A stretch of 64,000 nucleotides of DNA from Desulfovibrio sp. (GCF_009712225.1 NZ_WASP01000006.1:186001-250000), one strand, 5' to 3'; positions 8,583 to 18,394 are shown, numbered from the stretch's first letter. Program-made: numbers and translations. Notes: generated from the letters alone by a model not told the origin.

Positions 8583-9254
8583 TTACCGGCGTTGTTTGAT
8601 TACAAGCGTGCCGCTGCTGATGCTGCTGGCAGGCGTATAGAGCGAAGTGGGGGCCGGTTTGGCGGTTGAGCTGTTTTCGGCGGTCTTGACCGGTGGCGGC
8701 GGGGGATCTGCCTGCGTCATGCGCTGCACAATGGGCGTGTTGACGAGCACAAGCTGGCCCGTGCGCATCACCAGACCATCGCTGGCGCGCACCAGGCGGG
8801 CGTTGATAAAGGTTGCGTCCTTGTCCACATAGTAGGTTCCTACAACCAGGGCGGCCCATTTTTGTCCGTTGGTCGAAACCATCTGGTTGGCCGCAAGGGC
8901 AAGGTCGTCGCGTCCGCCCTGCACGTTGATGGTTCCGTTAAGTCTGTATTCACGCGTGGGAAAACCCCGCTGGTTGAATTCGTAAAACAGCGATTCGGCC
9001 ATGAGCCTGCCCATGGGCGAGCTTTGCGATGTGTTGTTCTGGTTCACAAAAGCCGTGGGCATGGCCACAAAGCCCTGAATGGCGTCGTTGGGCATGGTGG
9101 CAAGCATCTGTTCGGCCAGTTCGCGGCTTTTGAGCTTGAACTCAACGGCGTCGGTATAGCCGGGCGAAAGGGCCGAAGGGCCGCTCTTGCTGCAACCGGC
9201 AAACAGCGGCAGCAACAGTGAGCATAATATGAGAAGACGCGGCATAATGTGCAT
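8583..9254 (-). CDS. FlgO-family outer-membrane lipoprotein (paralogue A)
   Basis: A 223-residue lipoprotein. The start at 9254 (MHIMPRLL) is preceded by GGGG and places a lipobox LFAGC about 20 residues in; the open frame extends further upstream but would bury the signal. The mature protein has the FlgO pattern: SPMGRLMAESLFYEFNQRG, then LNGTINVQGGRDDLALAANQ, then ALVVGTYYVDKDATFINARL and a proline-rich region before the C terminus. First gene of the three-gene operon. A sigma-54-like promoter lies about 200 bases upstream. Family assignment is by pattern; a flagellar role is inferred from the family and from the promoter type. Confidence 0.78.
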   Translation of the reverse strand: MHIMPRLLILCSLLLPLFAGCSKSGPSALSPGYTDAVEFKLKSRELAEQMLATMPNDAIQGFVAMPTAFVNQNNTSQSSPMGRLMAESLFYEFNQRGFPTREYRLNGTINVQGGRDDLALAANQMVSTNGQKWAALVVGTYYVDKDATFINARLVRASDGLVMRTGQLVLVNTPIVQRMTQADPPPPPVKTAENSSTAKPAPTSLYTPASSISSGTLVIKQRR

Positions 9255-9742
9255 ATAAACCCCGGTAGTGTTCTGAAAACAGTCCGCGCGGCGCGGCCAT
9301 GTTGTGCGGCCTGCCTGCCCTGACCGTTGCCGGAATAGCCAGCAACAGCCAGAAATACGGGGCCGTTCTTTATGGATACTTATCGTCGTAATGGCCGCAA
9401 ACTTGAGTGCAGGGGGAAAAAACGTCTGCACGCAGGCCTTTGCAAAAAAACTTTGCAAGACACGTTCCAGAATATTTTTTCGTAATATTTTCCTACCTGC
9501 TGCCTGGCGGAGGTGTCGGCGTGATGGCGGGACTGTGCGGGGCAGTTACCGGGGCGGAATAATTGCAGTGTTATCAGGGGTATTGTGCGCGGACGAGGGA
9601 ATAAAATTGCCTGCGGTGGCATGCTCCGCTGGCTGCGGCGTGCCGGGCACACTTGGCTTGCCGGGCGAAATAGCATACAAGAATCGTTTACGGCACACTG
9701 CGGCTTTTGGCTGTGGTTGCACCATGTTTCTGAGAGGCAAGC
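9255..9742. other. 488-base divergent intergenic region
   Basis: This region separates the FlgO-type operon (minus) from ispG (plus). It contains the sigma-54-like element at 9454-9469, a direct repeat CTTTGCAA at 9438-9445 and 9451-9458, and an AT-rich patch at 9465-9495 with two copies of AATATTTT. I see no convincing ORF: candidate frames lack ribosome-binding sites and resemble no family. A weak plus-strand TTGGCT-17-TACAAG near 9653-9681 could serve ispG. Confidence 0.6.
9454..9469 (-). promoter_or_regulatory. candidate sigma-54 (-24/-12) promoter
   Basis: Read on the minus strand the site is TGGAACGTGTCTTGCA. It matches the RpoN consensus TGGCACG-N4-TTGCW at 11 of 12 fixed positions, with the invariant GG and GC correctly spaced. 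It points toward the FlgO-type operon, with a predicted start near 9443 and a leader of about 190 nt. No activator site could be assigned by eye. Confidence 0.6.
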
Positions 9743-10816
9743 ATGCACAAGCGCACAACCCGCGCCATCAGTCTGGGCGGGCTTTCCATTGGCGGCGGCG
9801 CACCTGTGATGGTGCAGAGCATGACCAATACCGATACCCGCGATGCCGAGGCCACACTGGCCCAGATAGCGCGGCTTGAAGCACGCGGCTGCGAGGCCGT
9901 GCGCGTGGCCGTGCCCGATGAAGCGGCAGTTGCAGCCCTGCCCGCCATTCGCGCCGGTACGCGTCTGCCGCTTATTGCGGATATCCATTTTGACTACCGC
10001 CTTGCCGTGGCCTCGCTGGAGGCTGGCCTTGAGGGCCTGCGCATCAACCCCGGCAACATTGGCCCAAGAGAGCATGTTGACCGCGTGGTGGATGCCGCCA
10101 AGGCCCACGGGGCGGTTATCCGCGTGGGGGTCAATTCCGGCTCGGTCGAAAAGCGCCTGCTTCAGCAGTACGGCGGCCCCTGCCCCGAGGCGCTGGTCGA
10201 AAGCGCGCTGGGCCACGTGCGCATGCTTGAGGACCGTGGATTTTACGACACAAAAATTTCGCTCAAGTCTTCATCGGTGCTCGATACCATCGCCTCGTAC
10301 CGCAAGCTTGCCGAGGTGTGCGACTACCCCCTGCACATCGGCGTGACCGAGGCCGGGGGGCTCATGCGCGGTACGGTCAAATCTGCTGTGGGGCTTGGTA
10401 TTCTGCTGCACGAGGGCATTGGCGACACCATGCGCGTTTCGCTCACCGCCGACCCGGCGGAAGAAGTAACCGTGGCGTGGGAAATTCTGCGTGCTCTTGG
10501 CCTGCGTTCGCGAGGGCCGGAAATCATATCGTGCCCCACTTGCGGACGCACAGAGATTGACCTGTTTTCGCTTGCGCGCGCGGTAGAAGACCGCCTTGCG
10601 ACCTCCAAGGCCGACATCAAGGTGGCGGTCATGGGGTGCGTGGTCAACGGCCCGGGCGAGGCCCGCGAGGCCGACCTGGGCGTTGCTGGCGGGCGCGACA
10701 AGGGCATCATATTTCGCAAGGGCGAGGTCATCCGCTCGGTCAAAGGGCAGGAAGCCCTGCTGGCGGCTTTTATGGAAGAACTGCAACAACTGCTCAACGA
10801 AAAGGAATCACAGTAA
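9743..10816 (+). CDS. ispG: 4-hydroxy-3-methylbut-2-enyl-diphosphate synthase
   Basis: The [4Fe-4S] enzyme of the MEP isoprenoid pathway, converting MEcPP to HMBPP. The N-terminal TIM barrel begins with [20 protein letters not shown], and [12 protein letters not shown] and LRINPGNIG follow. The C-terminal cluster domain has the conserved Cys motifs [11 protein letters not shown] and CVVNGPGEA. At 357 aa it is the short bacterial form without the plant-type insert. GAGAGG precedes the ATG. The stop overlaps the proS start (TAATG), so the two are coupled; dxs and ispA lie further downstream in the same direction. Confidence 0.97.
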   Translation: MHKRTTRAISLGGLSIGGGAPVMVQSMTNTDTRDAEATLAQIARLEARGCEAVRVAVPDEAAVAALPAIRAGTRLPLIADIHFDYRLAVASLEAGLEGLRINPGNIGPREHVDRVVDAAKAHGAVIRVGVNSGSVEKRLLQQYGGPCPEALVESALGHVRMLEDRGFYDTKISLKSSSVLDTIASYRKLAEVCDYPLHIGVTEAGGLMRGTVKSAVGLGILLHEGIGDTMRVSLTADPAEEVTVAWEILRALGLRSRGPEIISCPTCGRTEIDLFSLARAVEDRLATSKADIKVAVMGCVVNGPGEAREADLGVAGGRDKGIIFRKGEVIRSVKGQEALLAAFMEELQQLLNEKESQ

Positions 10817-12546
10817 TGCGTTTCAGCAACTGCTATATTCCCACCCTCAAGGAATCCCCGGCCGATGCCGAAGTGATCAGCCACAAGCTTCTGCTGCGTG
10901 CCGGCATGGTGCGCAGGCTTACTTCGGGCATGTACACGTATCTGCCGCTGGGCCTTCGGGTGCTTGAAAAAATAAGCCGCGTCGTGCGCGAAGAAATGGC
11001 CGTCGCCAACTTTGAAGAACTGCTCATGCCCATGGTGCAGCCCGCAGACCTGTGGAAAGAATCGGGCCGCTGGGAACACTACGGCAAGGAACTGCTGCGT
11101 TTCAAGGATCGCAACGAACGTGAATACTGCCTTGGCCCCACGCACGAAGAAGTCATCACCGACCTCGTACGCGGCGAAGTGCGCTCTTACCGTCAGCTGC
11201 CCGTGCGTCTGTACCAGATCCAGACCAAGTTCCGCGACGAAATCCGCCCCCGTTTCGGCCTCATGCGCGGGCGCGAATTTATCATGAAGGACGGCTATTC
11301 CTTTGACGCCAACGAAGACGGCGCGCAGCAGAACTACTGGGCCTGCCACGCGGCCTACAAGCGTATTTTCCAGCGTCTTGGCCTCAAGTTTCGCCCTGTG
11401 GAGGCTGATTCCGGCTCCATCGGTGGCAATTTTTCGCACGAATTCATGGTGCTGGCCGATACGGGTGAAGACACCATTGCCTTCTGCCACAGCTGCGACT
11501 ACGCGGCCAACGTGGAACGCGCCGAGGTTGCCTGGAACGGCCAGCCCTGCACGCAGGCCTGTGCCCCGGCTGAAAAGGTAGCCACACCCAACGCGCATAC
11601 GGTGGAAGAAGTGGCAGCCCTGCTTGGCGTTGCCGCATCTGCTGTGGTTAAAACCATGCTCTTTAAGGTGGACGGCAAGGCCGTGGCTGTGCTTGTGCGC
11701 GGCGACCGCGAAGTAAACGACATCAAGCTCAAGAACCTGCTCAACGCGCAGGACGTGGTGATGGCCGACGCCGCCACCGTGCAGGAAATCACCAAGGCTC
11801 CCGTGGGCTTTGCCGGGCCTGTGGGGCTTGAAATTCCCGTTTACGCCGATGCCGAGCTGCAGGCGGGTACAGATTATGTGGTGGGTGCCAATGCTGGCGA
11901 TGCCCATCTTGTTCATGTTGACCTTAACCGCGATGCCAAGGTGGCAGCATGGGCCGATCTGCGCGCCATCACCCCCGAAGACAAGTGCCCCCGTTGCGGT
12001 GGTCATATTGAGCTTACGCGCGGTATCGAAGTGGGCCACGTGTTCATGCTGGGCCGCAAGTACAGCGACGCCATGCACGCCGCTTTTCTTGACGAAAACG
12101 GCAAGGAACAGATCATGATTATGGGCTGTTACGGCATCGGTGTTTCGCGCGTGGCGGCTGCCGCCATTGAGCAGAACAACGACGAACACGGCATAGTGTT
12201 TCCCCCGCCAATGGCCCCCTACGACTGCATTTTGCTGAACCTTGACCCGCGCAACGACGAGGTCAACGCCAAGGTCGAGCAGATATACGCCATGCTCAAG
12301 GATATGGGCGTGGATGTGCTGATGGACGACCGCGACGAACGCCCCGGTGTCAAGTTCAAGGACGCGGATTTACTGGGTATTCCCATGCAGCTCGTGGTGG
12401 GCGGCAAGGGCCTGGCCAAGGGCATTGTGGAATGCAAGGATCGCCGTAGCGGCGAAAAGGGCGAGCTGCCTGCCGATGCCATGGCCGAAGCCTTTTCGGC
12501 CTGGGCCGCCAGGGTTCGCGAGGGCTGGGCACAGCAGCAGGGCTAG
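10816..12546 (+). CDS. proS: proline--tRNA ligase (bacterial type with INS domain)
   Basis: A class II aminoacyl-tRNA synthetase of 576 aa, the long bacterial form. Motif 1/2 regions include [20 protein letters not shown] and [20 protein letters not shown]. The central insertion (about residues 225-400), with [20 protein letters not shown] and [18 protein letters not shown], is the YbaK-like editing domain that removes Ala from tRNA-Pro. Motif 3 is [18 protein letters not shown] and the anticodon-binding domain closes the protein. The frame extends upstream, but the ATG at 10816, overlapping the ispG stop, gives the family N terminus [12 protein letters not shown]. Confidence 0.97.
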   Translation: MRFSNCYIPTLKESPADAEVISHKLLLRAGMVRRLTSGMYTYLPLGLRVLEKISRVVREEMAVANFEELLMPMVQPADLWKESGRWEHYGKELLRFKDRNEREYCLGPTHEEVITDLVRGEVRSYRQLPVRLYQIQTKFRDEIRPRFGLMRGREFIMKDGYSFDANEDGAQQNYWACHAAYKRIFQRLGLKFRPVEADSGSIGGNFSHEFMVLADTGEDTIAFCHSCDYAANVERAEVAWNGQPCTQACAPAEKVATPNAHTVEEVAALLGVAASAVVKTMLFKVDGKAVAVLVRGDREVNDIKLKNLLNAQDVVMADAATVQEITKAPVGFAGPVGLEIPVYADAELQAGTDYVVGANAGDAHLVHVDLNRDAKVAAWADLRAITPEDKCPRCGGHIELTRGIEVGHVFMLGRKYSDAMHAAFLDENGKEQIMIMGCYGIGVSRVAAAAIEQNNDEHGIVFPPPMAPYDCILLNLDPRNDEVNAKVEQIYAMLKDMGVDVLMDDRDERPGVKFKDADLLGIPMQLVVGGKGLAKGIVECKDRRSGEKGELPADAMAEAFSAWAARVREGWAQQQG

Positions 12547-12651
12547 GCCACGCTGCATCAGATTGTACCGTCATAAAACCGCGTCAGGGGTGGGGCGTGG
12601 GGCAATGCCCATGCACACACCGGGCGAGGGTTTGTCATAGGTTGAGGTAAC

Positions 12652-12682
12652 GTAAAAGGGGCGCTGTCAGTGCCCCTTTTAC
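12652..12682 (+). terminator. inverted repeat / probable terminator after proS
   Basis: A perfect 11-bp inverted repeat (GTAAAAGGGGC / GCCCCTTTTAC) with a nine-base loop. The T's lie in the descending arm, so termination is likely but not certain. It separates ispG-proS from the xseA operon. Confidence 0.6.
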
Positions 12683-12727
12683 AACAAAAGAGCCTCTTTT
12701 CAGATACAGGGCCGCAAGCGGAGTACC

Positions 12728-14239
12728 ATGCAGGAAGCCATACTGTCTGTCCGTGAGCTCACGGAGCAGCTGCGCAAAACTCTTGAGGGGCGTTTTCCCT
12801 TTGTGTGGGTGCGGGGCGAGGTGACAAACCTTACCAGGCCCGGCTCTGGGCACGTCTATTTTACCATCAAGGATGCGGATGCCCAGCTGCAGTGCGTGTG
12901 GTTCCGGCACATGCAGCGGCAGACCAGCCAGGGGTTTGACCCGTTGACGGGCGAGGTTTTTGACGCGCCACGTCCATCACCGCTGGAGCTTTTGCGCAAC
13001 GGGCTTGATGTGCTGTGCGCTGGACGCATTACCCTGTACGCCCCGCGCGGGCAGTACCAGCTGGCGGTAGAGCTTTTGCAGCCTGCGGGTGAGGGGCTGC
13101 TGGCACAGGCCTTTGAGGCCAGCAAGCGCAAACTGGCGGCACTGGGATATTTCATCCACGAGCGCAAGCGGCCCCTGCCGCAGGATCCGCAGCGTGTGGC
13201 CCTCATAACGTCGCCTACTGGCGCGGCCATTCACGATTTCATGGAACTGGCTGCCAGCCGTGGCAGTGGGGCGCGAATCCGTCTGTTCCCGGTACTGGTG
13301 CAGGGAGCAGAGGCGGCCCCAAGCATTGTGCGGGCCGTGCAGGAGGCCAACGCGCAGGGCTGGGCGCAGGTTATTGTGCTGGTTCGCGGTGGTGGTTCGC
13401 TTGAAGATCTGTGGGCCTTTAACGAAGAAGCCGTGGCCGAGGCCGTTTTTCAGTCGCGCCTTCCGGTGCTGGCAGGCATTGGACATGAGGTGGACGTTAC
13501 ACTTGCCGACATGACCGCAGACCTGCGCGCGGCAACGCCCTCGCACGCGGCCCAGCTGCTCTGGCCCGCACGGGCAGAGCTGGTGCAGAAAGTTGACGAG
13601 GCCGAGGCCGCCCTTGTGCGCGCCATGCGGCAGCGGCTTGAAGCGACAGGGCAGAACCTTGCGCAGTACGAGAGCGCCCTGCGCTGGTTTTCGCCCATGC
13701 GGCATCAGGCGCGCCTTGCGGAACAGCTGGATAGCCTGCACCTGCGCCTGCACAGGGCTACCCGGCAGTGGCTTGATACTGCCCATGCCCGGAGTGAAAG
13801 ACTTGCCCAGGCGCTGCAAAGTGCCTTTAGCCCCACGCGGCTGGATATGCTGGAGAGCAGGGTAGATGGGCTTTCGGCCAATCTGGCTGCGGCCATGCCG
13901 CGTATGCTGGCCGCGCAGGAACAGCAGCACCTTGCCGCCCACAGTCGTCTGCATGCGGCAGGGCAGGAAATGATCGCCCGCGCAGGGCGCGAGCTGGATA
14001 AACTGGAAATTTCGCTTGCGGCGGCCAATCCGCTTGCGCCTCTCAGCCGTGGCTATGCCCTTGTGCACGGTGCGGATGGCGGGCTGCTGCGCTCGGTAAA
14101 TGCGGCCCCTGCGGGCAGCGCCATTACGGTGCGGCTGGCAGACGGCAGTCTGGCTGCCGTGGTCAGCAATGTACTGCCGGAAGCTGCGGCAGATGCCGTA
14201 GCTGGGCCGAAAGCAGAAAAACAAGGACGGAAGAGCTGA
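12728..14239 (+). CDS. xseA: exodeoxyribonuclease VII large subunit
   Basis: Catalytic subunit of ExoVII, which degrades single-stranded DNA in both directions to oligonucleotides. The N-terminal OB-fold (FPFVWVRGEVTNLTRPGSGH, about residues 20-105) is followed by the catalytic core with VALITSPTGAAIHDFM, VLVRGGGSLEDLWAFNEE and LAGIGHEVDVTLADM, then a long coiled-coil region and a C-terminal LSRGYALVH segment. The length, 503 aa, is slightly above average because of the coiled coil. The stop overlaps the M23 peptidase start (TGATG), and the small subunit xseB follows that gene. Confidence 0.96.
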   Translation: MQEAILSVRELTEQLRKTLEGRFPFVWVRGEVTNLTRPGSGHVYFTIKDADAQLQCVWFRHMQRQTSQGFDPLTGEVFDAPRPSPLELLRNGLDVLCAGRITLYAPRGQYQLAVELLQPAGEGLLAQAFEASKRKLAALGYFIHERKRPLPQDPQRVALITSPTGAAIHDFMELAASRGSGARIRLFPVLVQGAEAAPSIVRAVQEANAQGWAQVIVLVRGGGSLEDLWAFNEEAVAEAVFQSRLPVLAGIGHEVDVTLADMTADLRAATPSHAAQLLWPARAELVQKVDEAEAALVRAMRQRLEATGQNLAQYESALRWFSPMRHQARLAEQLDSLHLRLHRATRQWLDTAHARSERLAQALQSAFSPTRLDMLESRVDGLSANLAAAMPRMLAAQEQQHLAAHSRLHAAGQEMIARAGRELDKLEISLAAANPLAPLSRGYALVHGADGGLLRSVNAAPAGSAITVRLADGSLAAVVSNVLPEAAADAVAGPKAEKQGRKS

Positions 14240-15174
14240 TGTCCGCGCGTATGACCAAATTCGTGCGCCTTGTGCTGGCGCTGCTGACGTTGCATGTGTT
14301 TTTTGCCGGGGTTGCCGCGCTGGCGGCTCCCCCGCTTGTGCTGGACGCTCCGGAAACCGTGGCGCGTGGTGATGCTTTTCCCGCTTTGGCGGTGAGTGAG
14401 GCTCCCACAAAAGCATTTACCTTCTACTGGCTGGGTAAAGCCTACGAGGCCCGCGCAGAGCAGGTAAACACCAGTGCCGCAGCTGGCTCCGCCCCGCGCT
14501 GGCAGGCTGTGATGCTGCTGCCCGTGCCTCTGGAAGAAAAAGAAGCCGCCCGCGACCTCTCCGTATCTGTTGGCGGTGGCAAGGAAGCCCCCCGCACTGC
14601 CCACCGGATTGCCTTTTTTGACAAGGACCGCCCGGTGCAAAAGCTGAACGTGGACAAAAAATTTGTGGATCCGCCAGCGGATGAAATGGCGCGCATCAAG
14701 GCCGACAGGGAGCTTGTGCGTCAGGCGCTGGCTCAGCGTCTGCCCGAACGCCAGTGGGTTTTGCCTTTTGTACGGCCAGTGCCCAGCGATGTGTCAAGTT
14801 TTTACGGCCTCAAGCGCGTATTCAACGGGCAGCCCCGCGGCGTGCACAAGGGGCTTGACCTGCGCGGCCAGCAGGGACAGCAGGTGATTGCCTGCGCCGA
14901 CGGGCAGGTGGTGCTTACGGGGAATTTGTACTTCTCTGGTAATGTAGTGTACATCAATCACGGCGAAGGGGTGTTTACCGCGTATCTGCACCTTTCTGAA
15001 ATACTGGTGCAAAATGGCGATCGGGTGCGCAAGGGGCAGGTTGTGGGGCTCGTAGGGGCCACAGGCCGTGTTACCGGGCCGCATCTGCATCTGTCGCTTC
15101 TGGTTCAGGGCGAATCGGTTGATCCGCAGCCCTTTCTGACCACCGGCAACGCCGCTAAGGAAAAAAATCCATGA
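14239..15174 (+). CDS. exported M23-family (LytM) metallopeptidase
   Basis: A 311-residue periplasmic protein with a signal peptide (about residues 1-33, ending VAALAA). It has an N-terminal Ig-like or beta-rich portion and a C-terminal peptidase_M23 domain. The zinc motif HKGLDLRG (HxxxD) is near residue 205 and the second motif GPHLHLSLL near residue 280, so both metal-ligand motifs are present and it is probably an active peptidoglycan endopeptidase. It is translationally coupled to both neighbours, overlapping xseA by one base and xseB by four, so it splits the xseA-xseB pair. Confidence 0.9.
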   Translation: MSARMTKFVRLVLALLTLHVFFAGVAALAAPPLVLDAPETVARGDAFPALAVSEAPTKAFTFYWLGKAYEARAEQVNTSAAAGSAPRWQAVMLLPVPLEEKEAARDLSVSVGGGKEAPRTAHRIAFFDKDRPVQKLNVDKKFVDPPADEMARIKADRELVRQALAQRLPERQWVLPFVRPVPSDVSSFYGLKRVFNGQPRGVHKGLDLRGQQGQQVIACADGQVVLTGNLYFSGNVVYINHGEGVFTAYLHLSEILVQNGDRVRKGQVVGLVGATGRVTGPHLHLSLLVQGESVDPQPFLTTGNAAKEKNP

Positions 15175-15431
15175 GCGCCAAGACAGACAATACCTTTGAA
15201 AAAAAGATGGCCCGACTTCAGGAAATAGTAGCGGCGCTGGAAAGCGGCGATCTGCCTCTTGAAAAGGGCATGGCACTGTATAAGGAAGGAGCGGCCTGCT
15301 CACGCTACTGCCGCGAGCAGCTTGAAAAAGCCCGGCACGAGCTTGAAATCTGGCAGGATGGTCAGGCTCGTCCGCTTCAGTCACGCCCTGTGACCGAAGG
15401 CGGGTTGAATGCAGAAGAGGAGGCGGAATAG
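15171..15431 (+). CDS. xseB: exodeoxyribonuclease VII small subunit
   Basis: An 86-residue XseB. The conserved helical hairpin with [20 protein letters not shown] then [14 protein letters not shown], followed by a Cys/Arg-rich second helix, matches the family. It binds several copies per XseA. The start ATG overlaps the upstream TGA (ATGA), and ispA follows after three bases. The xseB-ispA-dxs order is a common bacterial arrangement. Confidence 0.95.
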   Translation: MSAKTDNTFEKKMARLQEIVAALESGDLPLEKGMALYKEGAACSRYCREQLEKARHELEIWQDGQARPLQSRPVTEGGLNAEEEAE

Positions 15432-15434
15432 GCG

Positions 15435-16328
15435 ATGATGAGCGTTGCTGACATGAAGGCCCTGCTGCGCGCGCGGGGCAAGGACGTGGAAGCCTATCTG
15501 GCCACCTGTCTTGACGGTCGCGATATACCCCGGAGGCTCAAGGATTCCATGCTTTACAGCCTGCAGGCCGGGGGCAAGCGCTTGCGGCCTGTTTTGTGCC
15601 TGAGCACTGCCGCCCTGTGCGGTCTTTCGCCGCAGCGCAGCATGCCCTTTGCTGCCGCCATCGAGATGATTCATACCTATTCGCTTGTTCACGATGATCT
15701 GCCTGCCATGGACGACGATGATCTGCGCCGTGGCAAGCCCTCGAACCACAAGGCTTTTGACGAGGCCACGGCAATTCTTGCTGGCGATGGTCTGCTTACC
15801 GATGCCTTTATGGTCATGTGCCGCACCCCCGAAGCCCCCGACCGCGTGCTTGAAGCCGTATCCACACTTGCGCTGGCGACGGGGTCTTCGGGCATGGTGG
15901 GCGGTCAGGAATGGGACATGATCTACACGGGGGCGTCCTCCATTACGCTTGAGCAGATGCGCACCGTGCATGCCATGAAAACCGGGGCGCTGCTGCGGGC
16001 ATCGTGCCTGTGCGGGGCCATACTTGCCGGGGCAGAACAGCCCGCCCGCGAGGCCATTTCTGCCTACGGCGCGGCGCTTGGCGTGGCCTTCCAGATTGCA
16101 GACGATATTCTTGATGTGGTCTCGGACACGGCAACCCTGGGCAAACCCGCTGGCAGCGACGAAGAGCAGGGCAAGAGCACCTATCCCGCCTTGCTGGGGC
16201 TTGAAAAAAGCCGCGAGCTGGCGCGCGAACAGGCACAGGCCGCGCAGAACGCACTGGCCGCTTTTGACGGGCAGGAAGCGGATTTTCTGCGGGCATTGGC
16301 CGACTACACGGTAACCAGGGCGGCCTGA
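15435..16328 (+). CDS. ispA: polyprenyl (farnesyl/geranylgeranyl) diphosphate synthase
   Basis: A trans-isoprenyl diphosphate synthase of 297 aa. Motifs are GGKRLRPVLCL, the first Asp-rich motif DDLPAMDDDDLRRGKP (DDx4D, bacterial type) near residue 95 and the second, QIADDILDVV, near residue 220. The bacterial spacing of the first motif suggests short-chain products such as FPP. It sits in an operon between xseB and dxs, one base before dxs, linking it to the MEP pathway. Chain length cannot be fixed by eye. Confidence 0.93.
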   Translation: MMSVADMKALLRARGKDVEAYLATCLDGRDIPRRLKDSMLYSLQAGGKRLRPVLCLSTAALCGLSPQRSMPFAAAIEMIHTYSLVHDDLPAMDDDDLRRGKPSNHKAFDEATAILAGDGLLTDAFMVMCRTPEAPDRVLEAVSTLALATGSSGMVGGQEWDMIYTGASSITLEQMRTVHAMKTGALLRASCLCGAILAGAEQPAREAISAYGAALGVAFQIADDILDVVSDTATLGKPAGSDEEQGKSTYPALLGLEKSRELAREQAQAAQNALAAFDGQEADFLRALADYTVTRAA

Positions 16329-16329
16329 T

Positions 16330-18234
16330 ATGGATACGAAAGAGCACGACAGTTTACTGGACGGTATTGAAAGCCCCGCCCAGCTGAACAAATTTTCGGA
16401 CGCGCAACTGACCCAGCTTGCTGGCGAGGTGCGCAGCCGCATCATTGATACGGTTTCGCGTACCGGCGGGCATCTTGCGCCTTCTCTGGGTGTGGTGGAG
16501 CTGACACTTGCCCTGCTTTCCACGTTCAACGTTGAGCACGACAAGCTGATCTGGGACGTGGGCCATCAGGCCTATGCCTACAAGATGCTTACGGGGCGCG
16601 CCAAAAATTTTCATACCCTGCGCACGTTTGGCGGTATTTCCGGCTTTCCGCGCATGGAAGAAAGCCCCTTTGACCATTTTGGCGTGGGGCATTCCTCCAC
16701 GTCTATTTCCGCGGCTCTGGGCATGGCTCTGGCGCGAGATCTTTCCTGTCTCAAGCACCATGTGCTTGCCGTGATAGGCGACGGATCGCTCACTGCGGGC
16801 GAGGCCTTTGAAGGGCTGAATCTTGCCGGCCACATGGGGCGGCGGCTCATTGTGGTGCTCAACGACAATGAGATGTCCATTTCGCCCAACGTGGGCGCGC
16901 TTTCGCTGTTTCTCAGCCGCACTCTTTCGCAGCGCTGGGTGCGGCAGACCCGAAAGGAAGTGCTCAATTTTCTGCGCTCCATTCCACGAATCGGGCAAAA
17001 GCTGGCTGTCTATGCCATGCGCGGCGAGTGGAGCTTCAAGTCGTTTTTTACTCCGGGCATGCTGTTTGAGGCCTTTCGCTTCAACTATATCGGCCCGGTG
17101 GACGGTCACGACATCACAAGCCTGCGCCGTCATCTCGAAATGGCCGCTGCCATCGAGGACGGCCCGGTGCTGCTGCACGTGCGTACGCAAAAGGGCAAGG
17201 GCTACGGCCCGGCGGAAAAAAATCCCACACTGTACCACGGCATTGGCCTGTTCACGCCAGAAACCGGGCAGCCTGTGGCTTCTACGGCCAAGCTGCCTTC
17301 ATTCACCACGGTGTTCAGCAACACGCTTACCGAGCTTGCCGAGCACAATGACAAGATCATTGCCATTACGGCGGCCATGCCCGAGGGCACAGGTACGGAC
17401 AAGTTCCGGGCGCGTTTTCCCGACCGTTTTGTGGATGTGGGCATCTGCGAACAGCACGCCGTGACCTTTGCAGCAGGGCTTGCCAGTCAGGGCTATCGCC
17501 CTGCGCTGGCGGTGTATTCCACATTTTTGCAGCGTTCGTACGATCAGGTTGTGCACGACGTGTGTCTGCAAAACCTGCCGGTCACCTTCTGCATAGACCG
17601 CGCGGGCCTTGTGGGCGAAGACGGTGCCACCCACCACGGCGCGTTTGATATTGCCTACCTGCGGCATATTCCCAACATTGCCATGCTGGCCCCGCGCAAC
17701 GAAAACCTGCTGCGGCACAGCCTGCACACGGCCTTGAGCCATCCCGGCCCCTGTGCCCTGCGTTATCCGCGCGGCAGCGCCTTTGGCGTGCCCTCGGACG
17801 GAGCACCCCGGCTGCTGACCCCCGGCAGGGGTGAGATACTGCAACAGGGCGAAGGCCTGGCGGTGATCGCCGTGGGCAACCGTGCCCACCCCGCGCTGGA
17901 AGCGGCTGCGGTTGTGGAGCAGCAGACCGGCATCAGGCCTCTGGTGTTTGACCCCGTATGGCTCAAGCCCCTGCCAGAAGAGCAGCTGGCCGAAATCGCA
18001 AACCGTTTTGACCGCATTCTGATTGTGGAAGAAGGCGTACTGGCCGGTGGCTTTTCGTCTGCAGTGCTTGAATTCTGGAATGATCGTGGCCTCATGCGCG
18101 GGCAGTGCATCAAGCGCCTTGGCCTGCCCGACCACTTTGTGGAGCACGGCAGTCAGCTACGCCTGCGCGAGCTTGTGGGCCTGCGCACCAACAACATTGC
18201 CGATGCCATGCTGGAACTGGCGGGTAAAAAATAG
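16330..18234 (+). CDS. dxs: 1-deoxy-D-xylulose-5-phosphate synthase
   Basis: The thiamine-diphosphate enzyme that commits pyruvate and glyceraldehyde-3-phosphate to the MEP pathway. At 634 aa it is full length. The conserved DVGHQAYAYKMLTGR, the ThDP/Mg motif GDGSLTAGEAFEGLNLAG through NDNEMSIS, GPVDGHDI in the centre, the pyrimidine-domain motif VGICEQHAVTFAAGLA and the C-terminal transketolase domain with LIVEEGVLAGGFSSAV are all present. Last gene of the xseA operon, followed by two hairpins. Confidence 0.97.
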   Translation: MDTKEHDSLLDGIESPAQLNKFSDAQLTQLAGEVRSRIIDTVSRTGGHLAPSLGVVELTLALLSTFNVEHDKLIWDVGHQAYAYKMLTGRAKNFHTLRTFGGISGFPRMEESPFDHFGVGHSSTSISAALGMALARDLSCLKHHVLAVIGDGSLTAGEAFEGLNLAGHMGRRLIVVLNDNEMSISPNVGALSLFLSRTLSQRWVRQTRKEVLNFLRSIPRIGQKLAVYAMRGEWSFKSFFTPGMLFEAFRFNYIGPVDGHDITSLRRHLEMAAAIEDGPVLLHVRTQKGKGYGPAEKNPTLYHGIGLFTPETGQPVASTAKLPSFTTVFSNTLTELAEHNDKIIAITAAMPEGTGTDKFRARFPDRFVDVGICEQHAVTFAAGLASQGYRPALAVYSTFLQRSYDQVVHDVCLQNLPVTFCIDRAGLVGEDGATHHGAFDIAYLRHIPNIAMLAPRNENLLRHSLHTALSHPGPCALRYPRGSAFGVPSDGAPRLLTPGRGEILQQGEGLAVIAVGNRAHPALEAAAVVEQQTGIRPLVFDPVWLKPLPEEQLAEIANRFDRILIVEEGVLAGGFSSAVLEFWNDRGLMRGQCIKRLGLPDHFVEHGSQLRLRELVGLRTNNIADAMLELAGKK

Positions 18235-18255
18235 CCCAGTCTGGACTGTTAATTC

Positions 18256-18303
18256 AAAAGCGCCGGTAAAACCTGCCTGTTGCAGGACACCGGCGCTTTT
18301 TTG
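18256..18303 (+). terminator. intrinsic terminator of the dxs operon
   Basis: Stem AAAAGCGCCGGT / ACCGGCGCTTTT with an inner CCTGC/GCAGG hairpin, then a T-run. The flanking A's would also let it work on the minus strand. Confidence 0.85.
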
Positions 18304-18324
18304 TTTGCCACACCGGCAGATCAT

Positions 18325-18361
18325 AACAAAGCCAAGGGCATCTGCCTGTGGCTTTGTTTTT
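18325..18361. terminator. second hairpin between dxs and the unknown gene
   Basis: Stem AACAAAGCCA / TGGCTTTGTT with a T-run on the plus side. It lies 34 bases past the stop of the minus-strand unknown gene, so it may serve as backup for dxs or as that gene's terminator. Confidence 0.55.
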
Positions 18362-18394
18362 ATCGGGCTTTGGGAGCGTTTGGGGGAGGACTGG

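Noticed and set aside
10324..12189. Long minus-strand frame (621 codons) opposite ispG/proS
   Set aside because: Antisense shadow; the real genes have complete family motifs.
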